Below, in pieces: positions 1 through 9,240 of a stretch of 64,000 bases of DNA. Position numbers and translations under genes: made by a program. The notes under the pieces are model-generated. The model had not been told where the DNA came from. It saw nothing but the letters and a program-made list of their open reading frames with translations, and searched no databases. Position 1 is the first letter of the stretch. Each line of letters begins with the position of its first letter. This stretch comes from Chitinophaga agri (lineage in GTDB: Bacteria > Bacteroidota > Bacteroidia > Chitinophagales > Chitinophagaceae): NCBI RefSeq assembly GCF_010093065.1, contig NZ_CP048113.1, forward strand, positions 3,782,001-3,846,000, written 5' to 3'.

Positions 1-1
1 A

Positions 2-757
2 TATGGCCCTATTGTAGATTTTTTTGCCGCAGAAGGGTTTGTGGTCATTCAACCTACTCATCAAAATTCCAAAGCACTCGCACTTTCTTCATCCCTTCCA
101 GAAGCACCCTTGTTTTGGAGTTCGCGGCCAGCGGATATGAAATTTATCCTTGATCATTTGGACGAAATTATTTCTACAGTACCAGGGTTAACCGGAAGAG
201 TGGAAAAAGCAAAAGTTGCTGCCATTGGCCATTCTTTAGGCGGCCATACCGTTGCTATGCTTGCTGGCATGGAAGTGACGGATCCCTCAACAGGCAAAAT
301 AGTGAATTTAACAGAGCCACGAATAAAAGCTCCTGTGCTGATTGGCTTACCTGGCGGTCCTGAAGGATTGAACGGAGCAGCCAGACATCATTTTCCTGTA
401 TTGGCAGCTTCAGATTTCCGCACTATGGTATTACCAGCGCTGATAGTCAACGGGGACAAAGACAAAAATCTCATGTTCTCTGATTTGGACAATTGGCGTG
501 CCGACGCTTATTATCAAAGTCCGGGCCCGAAGGATCTGCTGACCGTGTTTGGCGCTGAACACATCTTTGGTGGTATTTCAGGTTATGATGCCCTCGAGAC
601 GAGTGATGAAGATCCGGAGCGTGTTGCTTTTGTATGTAAAAGCATTCTTGCGTATATTCGGAGTACATTCGATCCAACCGATTTAAGTTGGGAACAAGCA
701 AAGAAAAGCCTTAACGGCGTACAGGGCGCTTTAGGCAGCATTGAAAGCAAATTATAA
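2..757 (+). CDS. alpha/beta hydrolase, 5' end cut by window
   Basis: The reading frame is open from base 2, so the start lies outside the window and the GTG at 41 is internal. The visible part shows the nucleophile elbow GHSLGG (bases 227-244), a likely acid region in NGDKDKN and a likely catalytic His in FGAEHIFGG, all in the order expected for an alpha/beta hydrolase. The fold resembles chlorophyllase or PAF-acetylhydrolase-like esterases; the substrate cannot be read from sequence. Ten bases separate it from the following AraC-type gene, so the two are probably co-transcribed. Confidence 0.8.
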   Translation, partial: YGPIVDFFAAEGFVVIQPTHQNSKALALSSSLPEAPLFWSSRPADMKFILDHLDEIISTVPGLTGRVEKAKVAAIGHSLGGHTVAMLAGMEVTDPSTGKIVNLTEPRIKAPVLIGLPGGPEGLNGAARHHFPVLAASDFRTMVLPALIVNGDKDKNLMFSDLDNWRADAYYQSPGPKDLLTVFGAEHIFGGISGYDALETSDEDPERVAFVCKSILAYIRSTFDPTDLSWEQAKKSLNGVQGALGSIESKL

Positions 758-766
758 ACAGACAAT

Positions 767-1680
767 ATGAAGGATGAAATGTCTAACCACAGATTCAATT
801 CTTTATCAAGGTTGCATAAGGCGCTGGATATGCCGGCGCCTATGCACCCATTGGTAAGTTTAATAAATAATGCAGAGGGGGCCATTCCACTGGAAAACCT
901 TCCCAGCCCCCATATCTTAAGTTTTTATAAGATATCCTATAAGATGAACTTCCAGGGAAAGTTCAAATATGGACAGCATTATTACGATTTCGACGAAGGG
1001 GGAATGTTTTTTGTTTCGCCGAATCAAATCACAGGAGGCCACGCACCACTAAGTGATCAATCTGGTTATACTTTGCTTTTCCACCCGGATTTTTTACTGG
1101 GTTACGAACTCGCTAAAAAAATTAAAGAGTATGGCTTTTTCTCCTATTCGACTAATGAAGCGTTGCACTTATCGGAGAAAGAAAAAACCATGATCATTTA
1201 TGTTTTTCAAAGTATTGAAGAAGAACTGAAAGGCAGAATTGATAATTTCAGCCAGGATGTTGTGATTTCTCATATTGAATTGCTGCTGAATTATGCCAAC
1301 CGATTCTACAGCCGGCAATTCATCACCCGTAAGGCGGTAAGCACGAATTTACTTCAAAGGGTAGAAGACATTTTATGCACCCACTTCCAGTCACCACATG
1401 CACAAAAGCAGGGGCTTCCAACTGTCCAATTTCTTTCTGCGCAATTAAACGTCAGTGCCAGTTATTTAAGTGATATGCTGCGATCACTTACCGGGCAAAA
1501 TGCACAACAACACATTCATAACCATCTGATTGAAAAAGCAAAGGAACAGTTATCGACAAGTGAGGCTTCGATAAGCGAAATAGCCTATGAATTAGGATTT
1601 GAACATCCCAATCCTTTAGTAAACTATTTAAGCTTAAAACCAGTATGTCGCCCTTGGATTTCAGACGTTCCTTCAATTAA
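767..1680 (+). pseudogene. AraC-family regulator, frameshifted in the HTH domain
   Basis: The protein has an N-terminal cupin-like sensing region and a C-terminal AraC double HTH (first helix pair around QFLSAQLNVSASYLSDMLR, second around ISEIAYELGFEHP). After FEHP the frame departs from the family and runs to a stop at 1712-1714. Shifting by one base at the CCC run (1607-1609) restores a normal AraC ending, FSKLFKLKTSMSPLDFRR, with a stop at 1678-1680. One C therefore seems to be missing. As written, the second recognition helix is lost and the protein should bind DNA poorly. A sequencing error is an equally good explanation. It sits 10 bases after the hydrolase. Confidence 0.85.
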
Positions 1681-1964
1681 AGCATATTCGAGTACAGTGC
1701 AACATTATTCTTAAGGTTAATTACGACTCATAGCATTTATTCCATCAAATCCCCTTCTCGACTGGGGATAAAAGGTTAAATCGTCGAAAGCGCACTTTTG
1801 TTTACGTGCACCTGCCGGCTGGAAATGATGTCCTAAGAATACAAAATTTATGCATAAATAATAACGACTAGCAATGGTGTATAAGCCTGCTTAGTATATT
1901 ACCCCACATTGATATCCCGATCAATAATGAGGGTATATTTGAACCCAAGCCCTTCTCAGAGATT

Positions 1965-1972
1965 CCAAACTA
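1965..1972. repeat. Target site duplication, left copy
   Basis: CCAAACTA directly precedes the left IS66 terminal repeat and is repeated exactly at 4322-4329 after the right one. The uninterrupted target shows no convincing gene; the IS appears to have landed in intergenic DNA between the AraC gene and the NTF2-like gene. Confidence 0.93.
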
Positions 1973-2038
1973 GTAAGGTTCCGGTAGACAGCATCTTCGG
2001 CATGTAAGTCTGAGGGTTTATGTTTGCGTTGTTTAAAT

Positions 2039-2380
2039 ATGCCCTGTATGCAATCATCCAATAATTCCACGATACGTTCATTTACAATATCGGAGAAGAA
2101 GAATATCGCGATGCAATGGAGCCAGTCAAACGTAAAGATGCAAGTGTTTTGTGATAATCATGGAATCACGGTCTCCATGCTCAAGAACTGGAGGAAGCAG
2201 TTTGCCACTCCTGCAAAAGTTCCCAGACGAAAACATTTCATTCAGCTCACACCTTCTAAGGCGAGTATACCAGATATTGCACTTCCATTCGCGGAGGTGA
2301 TATCTTTATCAGGTAACAGGATAATTTTTCATTCGGCGGTCAATACAGACATGCTAAAAGAGCTACTAAACAGTAAATAA
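2039..2380 (+). CDS. tnpA: IS66 accessory protein TnpA
   Basis: Small basic protein with a helix-turn-helix region (FCDNHGITVSMLKNWRKQF) typical of the first IS66 reading frame, which acts with TnpB and TnpC in transposition. The start at ATG 2039 is preferred over the upstream TTG at 2024; ATG 2048 is also possible. Its stop abuts the ATG of tnpB, an arrangement that suggests coupled translation. Confidence 0.85.
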   Translation: MPCMQSSNNSTIRSFTISEKKNIAMQWSQSNVKMQVFCDNHGITVSMLKNWRKQFATPAKVPRRKHFIQLTPSKASIPDIALPFAEVISLSGNRIIFHSAVNTDMLKELLNSK

Positions 2381-2737
2381 ATGCTGGCACTCTCGTCCTC
2401 ATGCAGGTATTTTCTGTATACTCAGCCAATCATGATAAGTAGTAGCTTTTACAAACTGGCGGCTATTGTCAATCAACAGATGCATTTGGATCCTTTAACC
2501 GGGGATGTCTATATTTTCTTTAACCGCAGAGCTACACATATCAAGCTACTTCAATGGCAGCAAGATGGATTTGCGATTTATTACAAGCGGCTTGAGAAGG
2601 GAACATTTGAGATTCCCAAACCAGGTGGGGTACAGTCTTCGCTTACTTCTACACAATTGATGCTTATTCTGCAAGGCATTCAGATGGATAAAGTCCAGTA
2701 CCGCAGGCGGTATTTTCGACAATCTGCCGATCATTAA
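2381..2737 (+). CDS. tnpB: IS66 accessory protein TnpB
   Basis: A 118-residue protein containing the IS66 Orf2 signature GDVYIFFNRRATHIKLLQWQ followed by YKRLEKGTFE, which identifies the family directly. The N-terminus RYFLYTQP also fits, although the usual TDMRKSFDGL segment that follows is replaced by a diverged sequence. The ATG follows the tnpA stop with no gap. Confidence 0.92.
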   Translation: MLALSSSCRYFLYTQPIMISSSFYKLAAIVNQQMHLDPLTGDVYIFFNRRATHIKLLQWQQDGFAIYYKRLEKGTFEIPKPGGVQSSLTSTQLMLILQGIQMDKVQYRRRYFRQSADH

Positions 2738-2786
2738 CATCGCGCTAACAAATAATTGATTTACATGTGATAACATTGCAATTGCA

Positions 2787-4276
2787 ATGAGTACGTCAGC
2801 AGAAGATAATGATTACAAACAGCTCTATGAGTCTGCCATCAACAAGGTTGAGCAGCTGCAGCATGAATTGAATCAGCTCAAGAAGATGATTTTCGGAGTT
2901 CGTCAGGAGCGATTTATTCCCGCAGATAAGAATCAACTGGCACTCGATATTCCAACAGAACAATCTGCTGCTGTTTGCAACGTGTTAGATGCAAAGAAGG
3001 TGACTTATGTCAAAGTTGTAAAACAAGATGCGACTCAAGCCAGAGATAGCCGTCATACCATACCATCTCACTTACGAAGAGAAGATGTAATTATAGATCC
3101 AGACCATATACCAGCTGGTAGTAAACATATTGGCACCACTGAAACTGAAGTGCTGGAATACAAACCCGCTGAAATTTATGTAGTCCGTTACATCCGTAAC
3201 AAGTACCTTCTCCCATCTGCGAATGAGACGTCGTCAAAAATTATTGTTGGACCTTTGCCAACATTACCAGTTGCAAAATCGATGATGGGGCCAGGCTTAC
3301 TGGCTCAACTGGTTGTTGAGAAGATCTGCGATCATCTCCCCGTGCATCGCCAGCAACAACGTCTGGAAAGAGATGGCATAAAGCTACCATACTCAACGCT
3401 GAGTGATGGTTTTGCTAAGACAGCTGCGTTAATTACTCCTATATACAGAGCGCTGGTAACAGAAGTACTCAACGCTGACTATTTGCAGGCTGATGAGACA
3501 TCGGTACCAGTGCTCGACAAGGATAAGAAAGGGAGCACTCATCGGGGTATTACTGGCTCTATCAGGATAGTATTAACAAGCTGCTTGTCTTTGATTATCA
3601 ACCCGGGCGTGGCCGAGAAGGACCCGCAGAAATGCTGAAAGATTTTTATGGTACGCTGCAAACAGACGCTTACTCTGCATATAATAGCATCGTTGACACC
3701 AATAATATAACATTGATCCACTGTCTTGCTCATGCAAGAAGGTACTTCTCTGACGCTATTTACAGCGACCGAGAAAGAGCAGAATATGTATTGGAACAGT
3801 TACAGCTCGTCTATCAGATTGAACGCGATAGCAGGGCGTTAAATCACGACAATGAAAAACGAGCAGCTTCAAGACAGAAGCACTCCTTACCTATACTGAA
3901 GAAATTAGGAAGCTGGATGGAAGACCAATACAAGCAGGTACTTCCACAAAGCCCGATAGGAAAAGCCCTTGCCTATAGTATAAAACGCTGGGATAAACTC
4001 TGTGCCTTCGTGTATGATGGAAAGCTACATCCAGATAATAACGCGGCTGAGAGATCTATAAGAGCGACTTTTATAGGCCGAAAGAATTACCTCTTTGCCG
4101 GGAGCCATGAATCAGCAAAGCGAATTGCAATGCTCTACAGCCTGATCGGAACCTGTAAACTACATAACATTAATCCCAGCCTTTGGCTAAAGGACGTTTT
4201 AATGGTCATTAACGACCATCCCATCAACAGAATCAAAGAGCTCCTACCTCATATCTGGATCACGAAGCAAAAGTAA
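2787..4276 (+). pseudogene. tnpC: IS66 transposase TnpC, frameshifted
   Basis: The DDE transposase is split in two frames, 2787-3638 and 3632-4276. Reading one extra G at the GGGG run 3544-3547 joins them into one protein of about 496 residues, with YYWLYQDSINKLLVFDYQPG across the join. The N-terminus has a coiled-coil-like segment and the zinc-finger-like IS66 region. Catalytic residues are visible: D in LQADET (3492), D in QTDAYSAY (3665) and E in NNAAERSIR (4049). All are intact, so only the one-base deletion inactivates it. Programmed frameshifting is not usual at this point in IS66. Confidence 0.92.
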
Positions 4277-4378
4277 CGCTCTCCAAAATCATTACATAGG
4301 TGCTGTCTACCGGATACTTACCCAAACTAGGCAGGCCCTGCATCAACTTAGTTCGCCGCGGCTGCGGTACAGAAAATA

Positions 4379-4415
4379 AAACGCTTTAAGTCTTTTGACT
4401 TGAAGCGTTTATTTT
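4379..4415 (+). terminator. Hairpin with T-run
   Basis: A 14-base stem (4379-4392 with 4397-4410, one G-U pair, loop TTTT) is followed by ATTTTTT. It lies just right of the IS66 insertion and was presumably the terminator of whatever transcript crossed the insertion site. Confidence 0.75.
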
Positions 4416-4583
4416 TTCAGCGAGTCAACACATATGATTCATTTTCAATCAGTAATAACACTCCAGTAACATCGTACCCCGCCGTTTTATTATTAAGCAT
4501 CCCGGCACTAAAACAGTTATAATTTATCAACCGGGCAGGTCTTTCACAAGATTGATTGATTTTTAGAAGTATTGATTTGATTT

Positions 4584-4619
4584 TTTGTAGCAGGAGGGGG
4601 CTTCCGGCTAGTACTTTTG
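4584..4619 (+). promoter_or_regulatory. Candidate promoter for the NTF2-like gene
   Basis: TACTTTTG at 4612-4619 matches the Bacteroidota -7 element TAnnTTTG exactly and lies 37 bases before the ATG. A TTTG at 4584-4587 could be the -33 element, but the spacer of 24 bases is longer than the usual 19-21, so the upstream half is uncertain. Confidence 0.4.
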
Positions 4620-4655
4620 TATCACAAACAATGACAAAAAACAAAAAAACATACC

Positions 4656-5105
4656 ATGAAAACGAAAGAACAAATCAGAACACTGGCACAACAAGCATTT
4701 AAAAATCACCTGGAATATTTATCTGCTGGGAGAATTACTGAATGGGTAGACTTGTTCACCAATGATGGTATACTGGAGTTTCCATATGGCCCTGCTGATT
4801 TCCCAACGCACGTAGAAGGAAAAAAGGCGCTTTATGACTATATGAAGAATTTCCCTGAACACTTTAAAGTACAATTCGAGAATCTTCATTTCCATGCCAC
4901 AGAAGATCCTGCGCTCGTCATTGCCGAATTTACAAGCACCGGACATGCTGTTTCCACCGGCAAACCCTACAACCAGAAATACATCTCAGTAGTTACCACC
5001 AACGAGGATGGGGAGATCATTAAGTATGTGGATTTCTGGAACCCAATGGTAGCATTAGAATCTATTAATGCACCATTGGCCAGCTTTGTGGGCAATCAGG
5101 CATAA
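4656..5105 (+). CDS. NTF2-like / SnoaL-fold protein
   Basis: A 149-residue protein with the cone-shaped NTF2-like fold pattern: an N-terminal helix (AQQAFKNHLEYLSAGRITEWVDLF), a short FTNDGILEFPYGPADFPTHVEGKKAL segment and a C-terminal sheet ending in the FWNP motif. Similar proteins include SnoaL-type isomerases, PhzA/B and limonene-epoxide-hydrolase relatives; the family is too diverse to name a substrate. No signal peptide, so it is cytoplasmic. It is followed by its own terminator and then by an AraC regulator on the same strand. Confidence 0.8.
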   Translation: MKTKEQIRTLAQQAFKNHLEYLSAGRITEWVDLFTNDGILEFPYGPADFPTHVEGKKALYDYMKNFPEHFKVQFENLHFHATEDPALVIAEFTSTGHAVSTGKPYNQKYISVVTTNEDGEIIKYVDFWNPMVALESINAPLASFVGNQA

Positions 5106-5121
5106 ACCTATAACTGCTACA

Positions 5122-5160
5122 GCCGGCCGCAGGTGTATTACCAGCGGCTGGCAATTTTTT
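5122..5160 (+). terminator. Terminator of the NTF2-like gene
   Basis: A 13-base stem (5122-5134 with 5140-5152, one G-U and one A-A mismatch) with a 5-base loop is followed by AATTTTTT. Its T-run covers the TTG at 5159, which argues against translation of the next gene starting there. Confidence 0.85.
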
Positions 5161-5185
5161 GTACTATTCTCTTCAATTAGTCTTC

Positions 5186-6148
5186 ATGAAATATTTCCGT
5201 AATTTTACCTTTCTGAAAAGCATTTTTTTGAATCATAATCAGAAGAAGGAATTGAGTAAACCGGAGACAATAGAAGAATATTATGCAAGCCGTCCTTTTC
5301 TGTCTACTGCTGACGTACAGAAAAACGCTGCACATTTTAACGTCTTTCGCATTGGCGAACCTAATATTGAAGATATCAGCGTGCCCTTTGGTAAAAAGGA
5401 CTATTACAAGATCTGTATCATTACAGGTAATAGTCGTATACACTATGCTGATAAAACGTTTGAGGTCCAGGAACACGGGCTCCTATTTGCCAATCCACAA
5501 ATCCCTTATAATTGGGAACCTATATCATCCAGTCAACAGGGTTTCAGCTGTATATTTAATGAAGCGTACTTCAATCACTTTGGCAGGATAAAGGATTATC
5601 CTGTTTTCAAACCAGGTGGGTTCCCTGTCTATGAATTGACAACTCAAGAGTTGTCGACGATCAAAGCCATCTTTGAGCAAATTATGAATGAAAAGGAAGG
5701 AAGGTTTGAGTTCAGAGATGATGCGATAAGAACACATATCCTTCAAATGATTCACAGCGCTATAAAGATGCGGCCCGCCACCAATACCATTCCGGAAAAA
5801 GTAAATGCAGCCGGAAGGATCGCTTCACTGTTTCTGGAATTGCTGGAACGTCAGTTCCCGTTAGAAAACAGTTCTTCCGAAATTCAGCTGCGCTCTGCGT
5901 CAGATTTCGCTTCGCAAATGGCCGTTCACGTCAACCATCTGAACAAATCAGTGAAAGAAATCACCAATAAAACCACGTCGGAGATCATCATGCAACGTCT
6001 GTTGCAGGAAGCAAAGATATTGCTGAAACATACAACCTGGCCTATATCTGACATTGCCTATGCACTTGGCTTCGAAGGGCCAACGCACTTCAGTGGTTTT
6101 ATTAAACGACAGCTACAGCTGTCTCCTTCTCAATACCGGAACACTTAA
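5186..6148 (+). CDS. AraC-family transcriptional regulator
   Basis: The N-terminal half is a cupin-like sensor region (KKDYYKICIITGNSRIHYADKTFEVQEHGLLFANP), and the C-terminal half has the AraC HTH pair (FASQMAVHVNHLNKSVKEIT and ISDIAYALGFEGPTHFSGFIKRQLQLSPSQYR). The start at ATG 5186 is chosen because the upstream TTG at 5159 overlaps the terminator of the previous gene; a start nearer LSKPETIEEYY (about 5253) is also possible, since many homologues begin at that motif. No obvious dedicated target gene follows on the same strand. Confidence 0.88.
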   Translation: MKYFRNFTFLKSIFLNHNQKKELSKPETIEEYYASRPFLSTADVQKNAAHFNVFRIGEPNIEDISVPFGKKDYYKICIITGNSRIHYADKTFEVQEHGLLFANPQIPYNWEPISSSQQGFSCIFNEAYFNHFGRIKDYPVFKPGGFPVYELTTQELSTIKAIFEQIMNEKEGRFEFRDDAIRTHILQMIHSAIKMRPATNTIPEKVNAAGRIASLFLELLERQFPLENSSSEIQLRSASDFASQMAVHVNHLNKSVKEITNKTTSEIIMQRLLQEAKILLKHTTWPISDIAYALGFEGPTHFSGFIKRQLQLSPSQYRNT

Positions 6149-6346
6149 TATACATGTTCGTCTTTGTTGTATAATGTTGATTCCAGTAAATTGCATTAAC
6201 AGGGATCCTTCCAAATGAACAGATTCGAAGTGTAATCAGGTAAACCCATAACTCTGATCCGGATATGCAGGCTGTTTATCCGCTGAGGTTTAAATTCGTT
6301 AAACTTTGTACGATATTGTTATCCTAAAGCATTATCTATCCATGTC

Positions 6347-6916
6347 TTACTTCCTTTCACGCAACAACTTCAATTCAGCTCCTTTATCCAGCCGGATTAA
6401 CAGGTCTTTAAAATTATACGCAACTTTTTTCACTTCGTCACTATCATCATGGTCCCATAAGACGATTGAATAATCATTCTCTTCAAAATGACCATTTACA
6501 TCAAAACAAAGTAATCCCCAATCACTCCAGTCAGCAAACGGAATATACCCTCTTTCAATAAGTTCTTCGGTCGGCCATCCGTGGAAAATCATTTTATGCT
6601 GATGTTCCAGCCAAGTATGTACCGGATGACTGCAAAAGGATGCTTCCGAGATATGTAATTCGTAGAAATGCTTATGCCGTAAAAACGTCTTGTAATCTTC
6701 CGGCAACTTATGACCGAGCTGCACTTCAAAAGACTCGATATCGCGCGCTGTCACGGTGCTATCTATCGGGAACCAGGTCCCCCAGTCGTCTTGCGACGCA
6801 TAAGCCGGATCAGTCATCTCAGCGGCTATCTCACCCGGATATTTATTGAACTCATTTTCTACTACTATTTTTAAATGAGCATCAATAATGCTTATGATCG
6901 TTTCTGCATTTGTCAC
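6347..6916 (-). CDS. SMI1/KNR4-family protein
   Basis: A 189-residue protein with the SMI1/KNR4 (SUKH) pattern: IESFEVQLGHKLPEDYKTFLRHK near residue 70, then IPFADWSDWGLLCFDV and IVLWDHDD. Members of this superfamily often act as immunity proteins against contact-dependent or polymorphic toxins, or stand alone in the cytoplasm. No toxin gene is next to it here, so an immunity role is only a possibility. Confidence 0.85.
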   Translation of the reverse strand: MTNAETIISIIDAHLKIVVENEFNKYPGEIAAEMTDPAYASQDDWGTWFPIDSTVTARDIESFEVQLGHKLPEDYKTFLRHKHFYELHISEASFCSHPVHTWLEHQHKMIFHGWPTEELIERGYIPFADWSDWGLLCFDVNGHFEENDYSIVLWDHDDSDEVKKVAYNFKDLLIRLDKGAELKLLRERK

Positions 6917-7615
6917 TGAATAAAATTTTATAAGTTACTGAAATAAAGAGGACATCCTGTTATCACAACTATCAGGTGTAACAATCCCGCCTGTTGTTAC
7001 AGTTCCGCCTTCTAAGCGCGATTGATAACACAATATTACCAAGCATATTGACAGCAGCTCCACCAACTACTTAATTCATGAACTAATCTATACTGAATGT
7101 ACCCAAAGCTATAATAATTGTTTCGCAGCCCTTACATCTGGCACAAATTATAACTTTAGATCCAGCATAAAATAAGCATCATTAAACCCATGCGTTATGT
7201 CCAGGTTCACGATTAATTAATTTTTACTAGTCGCTTCACTGGCTATTGATTGCATTAAATCCAAGGAGACACCTGCACCTACTCCCTTCCTGTATGAGAT
7301 ACACGCTAACAGGCATCCTATCTCAATTAGATACAGGCCCTGAAAAGAAAGTCTTTTACTTCGGTAACACCCCTATCGCAGTATGAAATTACCAAATGTT
7401 TATTTTGTATTTCATTCTTACTAGCCTGTACCATTATTGGAAAAATGGCCTATATTCACAACGCAATTTTAGAAAGGCCGTAATCGGCATCCTGGTTGAA
7501 CCCTAGCTACAATATTATATACACTCCAGTGATGAATAACTTTTACGTGTCAGCGTATGAAACCCATTATAGATTACCCTAAAGCTCATAGTTAACCATT
7601 TAAATAATCAATCAA
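6917..7615. other. 699-base intergenic region, nothing clear
   Basis: AT-rich spacer between the leftward SMI1/KNR4 gene and the rightward protease gene; it must contain both promoters. No open frame with coding character, no RNA gene and no strong hairpin was found. Confidence 0.5.
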
Positions 7616-8836
7616 ATGAAGACAACTATTCTCTATCGTTACCTGATCATTCTGTCAGTCGTATCAGGCGTTTTGTTTTCCTGTAGTAAAAAAGATATTG
7701 CACCCACACCGGCTGAAACAGCCGAAAACAATCCGGTTTTAAACTACATCAAGAAACTGGGTTACAACGAAAGCCAGATCAGGGATCTGGGCGATGAATA
7801 CCTCGTCGATGAAGACATCTTATTCAGTAAAACCGGCACTCCTGACCTTTCTGTATTTGATGCCCCCAAAACAGAACAATACGGCACCGCCAACTATGTA
7901 GGATACAGTGTACAGCCTAACATCCTGGTGTATGTAGATCCGTCAATGAGCGGCTATCAGAGTGAGATCAACAGTGCGATCACTATCTGGAACAGTGTTG
8001 CGAACTGCAGGGTTAAATTTAATTTAACGACATCATCTGCCGGTGCACATATCCGTATTGTAAACAGTAATCTTGGAACAGGTGTTTGCGGTGCGGCCTA
8101 TTTCCCTGTGAATGGCCAGCCTGGTTCACTGGTAAGGATCAACATTAACCAGATATCAGGTAACTCCTTTGAACAGCGTACACGCACCATTGCGCATGAA
8201 CTCGGACATTGTATTGGTTTCAGACATACTAACTGGCAGTCCGGCGAAGGTCGCTCCGGCACCCTGCCTGACAATGGCGCTTACTATGATGCCATCCATA
8301 TCCTGGGTACACCAACCGGTGGCGATGCAAGCTCGCTCATGAACGCCGGTCAATGTGGCATTGGCGCTACCGTTCTTTCTAATTACGATATCCTGGCAGT
8401 ACAGTTCCTGTATCCTGCACAGGCCCCTGTAGCGGGTAGTGTGCCTGTATTCAGATACTACTCAAGGTTCACCAATCAGGACTATTTCTACACGATTGAT
8501 ATTAATGAACTGGGTAATGGGTCCAATGGTGGATATATCTTTGAAGGTATTGCCTTTTATGCGTTCTCCAGCCAGGTAGCTAACTCTTCACCTGTATACC
8601 GCTGGTTGCGTTCAGGTAATGACCATTTCTGGACAATATCCGCCACAGAAATTCCAGGCTCCAGTACACTGGAAGGTGTGGCATTCTATGCATATACATC
8701 TCCAATCAACAATTCTGTACCAGTTATCAGGTACTTCAGTCCTTCATACGGCGATCACTTCTATACGAAGAATCCAAATGAGCTTTCATCTATACCTGGT
8801 TACAACCAGGAAGGTGTGGCCTGGTATGCTTATTAA
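7616..8836 (+). CDS. Secreted metzincin-type metalloprotease lipoprotein
   Basis: The N-terminus is a lipoprotein signal peptide (VLFSC lipobox, Cys near residue 23). The catalytic domain has HELGHCIGFRH at residues 194-204, a full HExxHxxGxxH zinc site, within an M57-like 'dual-action HEIGH' protease context. From about residue 275 there are three related repeats, each with the pattern PVxRxxS...DHFYT...NE...EGVAFYAY, which look like a DUF5648-type domain, probably a surface- or substrate-binding module. The product is likely anchored in the outer membrane. It is a single-gene unit with its own terminator. Confidence 0.88.
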   Translation: MKTTILYRYLIILSVVSGVLFSCSKKDIAPTPAETAENNPVLNYIKKLGYNESQIRDLGDEYLVDEDILFSKTGTPDLSVFDAPKTEQYGTANYVGYSVQPNILVYVDPSMSGYQSEINSAITIWNSVANCRVKFNLTTSSAGAHIRIVNSNLGTGVCGAAYFPVNGQPGSLVRININQISGNSFEQRTRTIAHELGHCIGFRHTNWQSGEGRSGTLPDNGAYYDAIHILGTPTGGDASSLMNAGQCGIGATVLSNYDILAVQFLYPAQAPVAGSVPVFRYYSRFTNQDYFYTIDINELGNGSNGGYIFEGIAFYAFSSQVANSSPVYRWLRSGNDHFWTISATEIPGSSTLEGVAFYAYTSPINNSVPVIRYFSPSYGDHFYTKNPNELSSIPGYNQEGVAWYAY

Positions 8837-8855
8837 CAGGCATGATCGTTACAAC

Positions 8856-8886
8856 AAAGCCGGCATTGATAATGCCGGCTTTGTTA
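8856..8886 (+). terminator. Terminator after the protease gene
   Basis: Perfect 12-base stem (8856-8867 with 8871-8882) around the loop GAT, followed by a short T-rich tail. Confidence 0.85.
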
Positions 8887-9240
8887 TATTCTTTTATCAG
8901 CCATCCACTCCCCTGCTGCCATATTATTCCCATATTGGCCTACTTATATAGCATATTATGTAAATCTCTTCCCTTCCTGCACACTTTTCGGTAGCCCAAG
9001 GCTGAATAACCGGACCATTTAGATCTTGGTCTCACTGGTAGTGAGAATATATTTTACTAGGCTTTAATATCTCTTTTCAAGGTTGTTTAGCCGATGCCCT
9101 GCATACGGTACTGCTTTTATATTATTATTGTGCTGCGGGAGCATGTAAATGGGGTGCAGATAGGAGGCACTGATCATGCTCACAGCCATAGTAGCAATGA
9201 ATTATCATAAATCATTAAATAGCAGAAAGGAAGAATAGTT
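8887..9240. other. Intergenic region with a small dyad
   Basis: About 350 bases before the YbaK-like gene. The only structure seen is a perfect 7-base dyad, TCTCACT-ggt-AGTGAGA (9030-9046), too far upstream to be a start-site operator with confidence. A purine-rich GAAAGGAAGAA at about 9223-9235 may serve as ribosome binding site of the next gene. Confidence 0.4.

Larger units (their letters stand above)
1973..4321 (+). mobile_element. IS66-family insertion sequence
   Basis: This is a complete element of 2,349 bases with tnpA, tnpB and tnpC in the usual IS66 order. The 27-base terminal inverted repeats (1973-1999 and 4295-4321) match at 22 positions and share the core TCCGGTAGACAGCA. Directly outside both ends lies the same 8-base sequence CCAAACTA (1965-1972 and 4322-4329), the target duplication length known for IS66. 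The perfect duplication points to a recent insertion. tnpC carries a frameshift, so the copy may not move by itself. Confidence 0.95.

Noticed and set aside
1715..1964. A possible gene remnant left of IS66 (frame reading DIPINNEGIFEPKPFSEIPN)
   Set aside because: Only about 30 codons are open and no known family is recognised; joining across the IS gives a stop at once.
4417..4644. Minus-strand frame of 75 codons between the IS66 and the NTF2-like gene
   Set aside because: Covers a probable promoter and terminator and has no protein-like pattern.
5159..5185. TTG start at 5159 for the AraC gene
   Set aside because: It lies within the T-run of the preceding terminator and has no ribosome site; ATG 5186 is more likely.
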